From Strongyloides papillosus (Eukaryota; Nematoda; Chromadorea; Rhabditida; Strongyloididae), in assembly GCA_005656395.1 (NCBI GenBank), contig SRSI01000052.1, positions 558,001 to 622,000 of the forward strand: a DNA stretch of 64,000 nucleotides, in the 5' to 3' direction. How positions within the stretch are numbered: position 1 is the first letter of the stretch; every line of letters begins with the position of its first letter. The position numbers were made by a program, and so were the translations under genes. Below are positions 60,107 to 64,000 of the stretch, piece by piece. Below the pieces are notes generated by a model that saw nothing but the letters and a program-made list of their open reading frames with translations, did no database searches and had not been told where the DNA came from.

Positions 60107-61471
60107 TTACTTGAAAATTTTACCTTGATTGAACTTTTTACCACCAAAATCTCCTTCCCACATGAGATACTCATTAACTAATTTCTTTGTTTCTTCCTTA
60201 TCAGCATCAAGTTTCTTCCACTCATAACTTTCATAATCGACAGTCCAATCTGGGCATAGTGGGAAAGCAAGTTCTTGACCTCTCCAAACCCAGACACCAG
60301 AAATTGTTGAATTGTTGTCTTCTCCAAAGAGACATACAGAAGCAAAGGCATGCTTGCGCATCTTATCAAGACGTTGGAACATACCAGAAATAAGGTTACA
60401 TGACATAAATGAAAGTGTTAAATCTTCAGGATATTTGTACTCGCCATACCAAATTGAGTAATTTTCTTTGTCGAAATTTTCCCAGAACCATGGAATTGCT
60501 TTTGTTGCGGTATCTTCATTTGAATATACACGTTTGAAAGCGTCCATTACGAATTTACCAGCAGGCATTGATGCAAATGGATCAACGAATTTTGGTGCTT
60601 CAGGTTCTGCCTCAGGTTGTGGAACAGCTTCCTTCTTTTCAGCCTTTTTCTCAGACTTCTTCTCTTCCTTCTTTTCAACCTTTTTGTCTTCCTTTTTGTC
60701 AACTTTTTTGGCTGAGGCTTGTGCAGAGGAAGCAGCCTTTGCAGAAAGTTTATTGAAAGTGTCTTGATCAAAGGTTGTTTCTTTAGTGGCGAATTCAACT
60801 TCACCGACAACAGATTTAACATTTTCTTGGTTAAGAACTGTGTTAAACCATCTAGTAACGTTTTGATATTTAGTTTGAGCGTGCTTATCGAGAACATGTT
60901 CATATGCTGGGAGAAGATTTAAAGCAATAGAAATATCAGCATATGATATTCTCTCACCAACGAGGAAAGTTTTTGAAACAAGTATCTCATTAAGTGAACT
61001 CATTTGTCCTAAAAATTCAGCTTTAGCAGCGGCAAGAACATCACTATCAACCTTGGCAGCTGAAATAGATGGGAGTACATAATTTAAAACTGTTTGGACA
61101 AGCTTTCCTTCACCATATTGAAGCCATTGACAAACTTCAGAACATTTAGCTTGTGGGAAAGATCCTCCAGAGATGTGGAGAGAAATGGCATCAGAACCAA
61201 AAAGTGTTACATCTCCATTTTCATAGGCTGGTGTCTAAAAAAATTTTAATTTGTAAAATAAAGATGATGTGGAAGTTTGTGGAGAAATAAACTTACAACA
61301 CCAAGTGGGAATTTGGCAACTGGTGGTTGAGAATTGATAAGTTGAAGCTCAACTCCTCCATATTTAGCAGCGACTAAAACCTTTTGGGTTCTAAAAGATT
61401 TTTCTTGTCCAAAGAGCTTCTAAAAACAACAACATAAAAAATTATAATTTTTAACCTACTCCTTTAGTCAT
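60107..61471 (-). CDS. eef-1G: Translation elongation factor eEF1B gamma
   Basis: Structural subunit of the eEF1B guanine-nucleotide exchange complex that recharges eEF1A; cytosolic. 420 aa from three exons (minus strand): 61471-61460 (only MTKG), 61419-61297, 61234-60107. GST N-domain (KLFGQEKSFRTQKVLVAAKY, PVAKFPLGVTPAYE), GST C-domain (FLVGERISYADISIALNLL), a Lys/Glu-rich linker (KKEDKKVEKKEEKK) and the conserved C-terminal domain (FKRVYSNEDTATKAIPWFWE, FDKENYSIWYGEYKYPE, SGVWVWRGQELAFPLCPDW, YLMWEG). Length and order are normal. Codon use is visibly less AT-biased than its neighbours, as expected for a very highly expressed gene. The MTKG+KLFG join gives the usual nematode MTGKLYG-like start. 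Confidence 0.95.
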
Positions 61472-63261
61472 TTTTATAGGGATATTTGAAAATTTTGAAT
61501 GAAGTTACTCAACAATTTCAAGTACAAAACCTAAAAAATATTTATATTAGTAAAAATGTATCGAAAATTTAAAAAAATATACACACGGTGAAAAAATATA
61601 AATATTTTTATATGTAATGAAATTACATTAACCCAACAACTTGCAAGAAATAGTTATCTCTTGAAAAGAAAAAATTTGAAAATTAATTTCCTCATTTTTA
61701 CAAAAAAATATGCTAATATAATTATTTAATCAAATATGGAATTCTTTTTTGTTTATGATACCTTTATGGGACTATTACAATACGTAAAAATGAAGGTTAA
61801 GTAATTTTTTAAAAAATATAAAAATTTGATTTCTTCATATAATAATAATGATTTCACCAAAACTTTTTTCGCTATAAGAGTTTGCTAGTTTAAAGTGACA
61901 CTTTCTTGAAAAGCCGTTCTTTTCATAGAATTCATTGATAAATTTGTTTGTTGAACTGTTACATTGAACACTGTCGTGTTTGAGGTAGATGATGTTTGAT
62001 TTATATCACAATTTTATGCTTCTTTCAAATTAAAAGTCATATAGGTGTCATAATCTGATTATTTATATAGAAAAAACAACATAAATTTTGGTGTATTTTG
62101 CACTTTTTTCTGGCAAAAATGAGTTATTAACACTTTTAATTTTAGTTTTTTATTTTTCTCTTTTACACTCGATTTTAGAAATTTGTTTAAAATAACTTTA
62201 ATTATTACTGATTTTGCCAAGCCCACAAGAACTAACTCATTTGTTGTTATACCTAGCTTTAAATTTCGAAAAGAAAAACTAATGTAATGTTAAATTTTTG
62301 CTAACATAAGCGAAATTCTTAATCAATTGGATATTCCTTTAAAATAACTTTCATAGGAAAAACGGAAAAGAAAGATAAAATATATAACAAAAATTGTAAA
62401 GATAATATTTAAAAAGAAAAGAATATTAAAAAGTAGTATGCAAAAAGACAAAGAAGAAATATTTTATTGGTAATAATATTACATCAAATAAAAGTTGTAA
62501 TTTAATTAAAAACAAAGTAATAATTTGCATTAACAATCGTTATCAAAACATTCGAACAATATAGACATTTTAAAAGTAAAAAAATTGTATTTTAAAGTTG
62601 AAAATAACGTTTTATAATGAATTTCAAATATTTAACAACCATTTTTTCTATTAAACAATTTTTTAATTAACTTTGTTAACACTTCTCTTTATACTTTGTC
62701 ATATTTTACAATCACTTTAGTTTCTTTTTTCTATCCAGTAATATTAATATACTCTCTGAACAAATATGATGGCATATTATATATTCAGTTATCATGTAAT
62801 AGTGATATATTGAAAATATTGGTTAAAATACTTATTTATATCAAATTATTATTATATTGCTGATTTTCAATTTATTATATGCCATCTTAACATCATAATA
62901 AATATATTTATTTTAAAAATGATAGTTTTATATATTTTTATTGTCTTTCTTGTTGACGTCAACCACACATTTTAATCCAATATCTTTTGATGGTGTCTTT
63001 TTATTATAATTATTAGTAAAAAATTGAGTAACTTTGTTACAAGTTAATTTAAACATCTTCGAAATAAATACTTTATTACCTTTCTTATTCTGTCTCTATT
63101 TTCTATCGATATATAATATTATTTAAATATATATGTGTTTTGCTTTTTTTTTCTTAATTATTTATTGATGGAGATATTTTCTTATTTATTGTTATTCTTT
63201 TTTTAAGATAATTAATCAGGTATATATTTTTTGTTTTATTACAATTTTTACTTAAACTATT
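61472..63261. other. 1.8 kb intergenic region between divergent genes
   Basis: Upstream of eEF1B gamma (-) and of the right-edge gene (+). AT-rich; a TTGAGGTAG word at about 61980 was considered and rejected as a microRNA. No gene seen. Confidence 0.4.
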
Positions 63262-64000
63262 ATGGCAACAAATTTTCTGAAAAAACTAATTAGTCGATCG
63301 AAATCGAGAAGTATATCTCCATCATCTCGTTCCATATCAAGTACGAATTCTGCAAAATTAAATAAAAAATTAAAAGATGATTTTAATAAACAGCCATTTT
63401 TATTTAATTTAAATGCCCAAGATCCTAGAAATTTTTTTGATCGAACTATGGATGAAATTAACTTCGAATATTACAATAACGATAAGCGAGAAATAAGAAA
63501 GCAGGATCATGAAAGAAAATCAAGGAGAAGATCTCCAACATTTAATGCACATATAGTATCACAAGATAATGTTTCATATGCCGGGTTTCATAAACATGAG
63601 AGAGAAGCTTTTAATGATGATGATTTATATTATCATAAAAATTTTTACAGAAAAAAAAGCGATAAAAACAATTATAAAAATGATATTGAAATTACTAATA
63701 ATAAATTGTTAAACTTTGAAAAAGAAGAATATCCATTTAATAATTATCATAGTGCTCCTAATTCACCACCTAAATATATGTATGATTCTAGACAACGTTT
63801 AGGTGATTTTATATCACCATCAATGTTATATAAGCAGGATACTGAAGTCAATGGTGTTATTGGAAATCCGTACGATTTTTCAAGATGTAATATCAATCGA
63901 TATAATAGTTATAATACTTTACAGTCAAATATGTTTGGGGACCCAAAAATTGTTAAATATCAATCACTTGGATCACCTTTTACAAAATCAAAAAATAAAA
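63262..64000 (+). CDS. Unidentified protein, N-terminal part, cut by window edge
   Basis: An ATG-led frame stays open for 246 codons to the last base, so it is certainly longer. The start MATNFLKKLISRSKSRSISP is basic and Ser/Arg-rich. The rest is hydrophilic, low in Cys and rich in Asn, Lys, Tyr and Ser, with charged patches (KREIRKQDHERKSRRRSP) and short motifs such as YHSAPNSPPKYMYDS, RLGDFISPSML and KYQSLGSPF. Several Ser-Pro sites suggest a phosphorylated, largely disordered regulatory or scaffold protein. I do not recognise the family. In a genome this AT-rich an open frame of this length with balanced composition is very likely coding. Confidence 0.7.
   Translation, partial: MATNFLKKLISRSKSRSISPSSRSISSTNSAKLNKKLKDDFNKQPFLFNLNAQDPRNFFDRTMDEINFEYYNNDKREIRKQDHERKSRRRSPTFNAHIVSQDNVSYAGFHKHEREAFNDDDLYYHKNFYRKKSDKNNYKNDIEITNNKLLNFEKEEYPFNNYHSAPNSPPKYMYDSRQRLGDFISPSMLYKQDTEVNGVIGNPYDFSRCNINRYNSYNTLQSNMFGDPKIVKYQSLGSPFTKSKNK

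Noticed and set aside
60547..60903. Lys/Arg-rich ORF overlapping eEF1B gamma
   Set aside because: Out-of-frame shadow of the Lys/Glu-rich linker of the real gene.
61980..62001. let-7-like seed (TGAGGTAG) upstream of the right-edge gene
   Set aside because: Only the 8-base seed matches. No complementary arm forming a hairpin was found on either side, so it is most likely chance.
1..64000. tRNA, rRNA, CRISPR, transposon or operon structures
   Set aside because: None recognised by eye; no T-loop-like GGTTCRA words in a plausible cloverleaf, no transposase-like frames and no direct-repeat arrays. A covariance-model scan would be decisive.

Overview
The window looks like nuclear DNA of a very AT-rich nematode, most likely a Strongyloides-type clade IV worm. 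This rests on mostly short introns (about 40-50 bases, GTAAGT-like donors and T-rich ...TTTTAG acceptors), strongly A/T-ending codons, and nematode gene families (dyc-1/CAPON, atypical soluble guanylyl cyclase, PAN, ShK, RYamide-like and W(X6)Wamide-like neuropeptides). No prokaryotic, organellar, transposon or viral gene was recognised. Species assignment is inference.

Layout. 3.2-9.1 kb (+): CAPON/NOS1AP adaptor (dyc-1-like). 11.6-12.0 kb (+): tiny two-exon RYamide-like neuropeptide precursor. 13.2-17.7 kb: divergent pair TDP2 (-) and TAF2 (+). 18.0-18.4 kb (-): secreted precursor ending in a W(X6)W-Gly allatostatin-B/MIP-like peptide. 24.9-29.8 kb (-): five-exon NK-2 homeobox gene with an N-terminal TN/eh1 motif and a structured, GC-richer block in its large intron. 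32.2-34.0 kb (+): GALNT-type glycosyltransferase (gly-7-like). 35.9-43.7 kb: mostly small secreted proteins (amidated-peptide candidate, PAN, Pro/Trp/Tyr-rich, ShK-domain and Ly6/three-finger-like) around an atypical soluble guanylyl cyclase. 44.2-46.7 kb (-): cytochrome b5 and the AP-1 sigma adaptin. 50.7-59.5 kb: three related mixed-lineage-type kinases. 60.1-61.5 kb (-): eEF1B gamma. 63.3 kb to the edge (+): an unidentified gene cut off by the window.

Most notable. (1) The three neighbouring kinases all carry a cysteine-rich insert (C-x-H...CxxC-like) between the catalytic loop and DFG, apparently a lineage-specific zinc-knuckle-like elaboration of an MLK. (2) The two peptide precursors at 11.6 and 18.0 kb only become visible when short exons are joined. 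(3) Three conserved housekeeping or essential genes (TAF2, gly-7-like, aps-1) are each broken by one base in or beside a short homopolymer, and two small secreted genes show similar breaks. Base-level assembly error is the simplest explanation, so frames in this sequence should be read with caution.

The remaining long intervals are AT-rich and hold no gene I can support. Exon joins were made by eye from splice signals and reading frame and have not been tested with transcripts.
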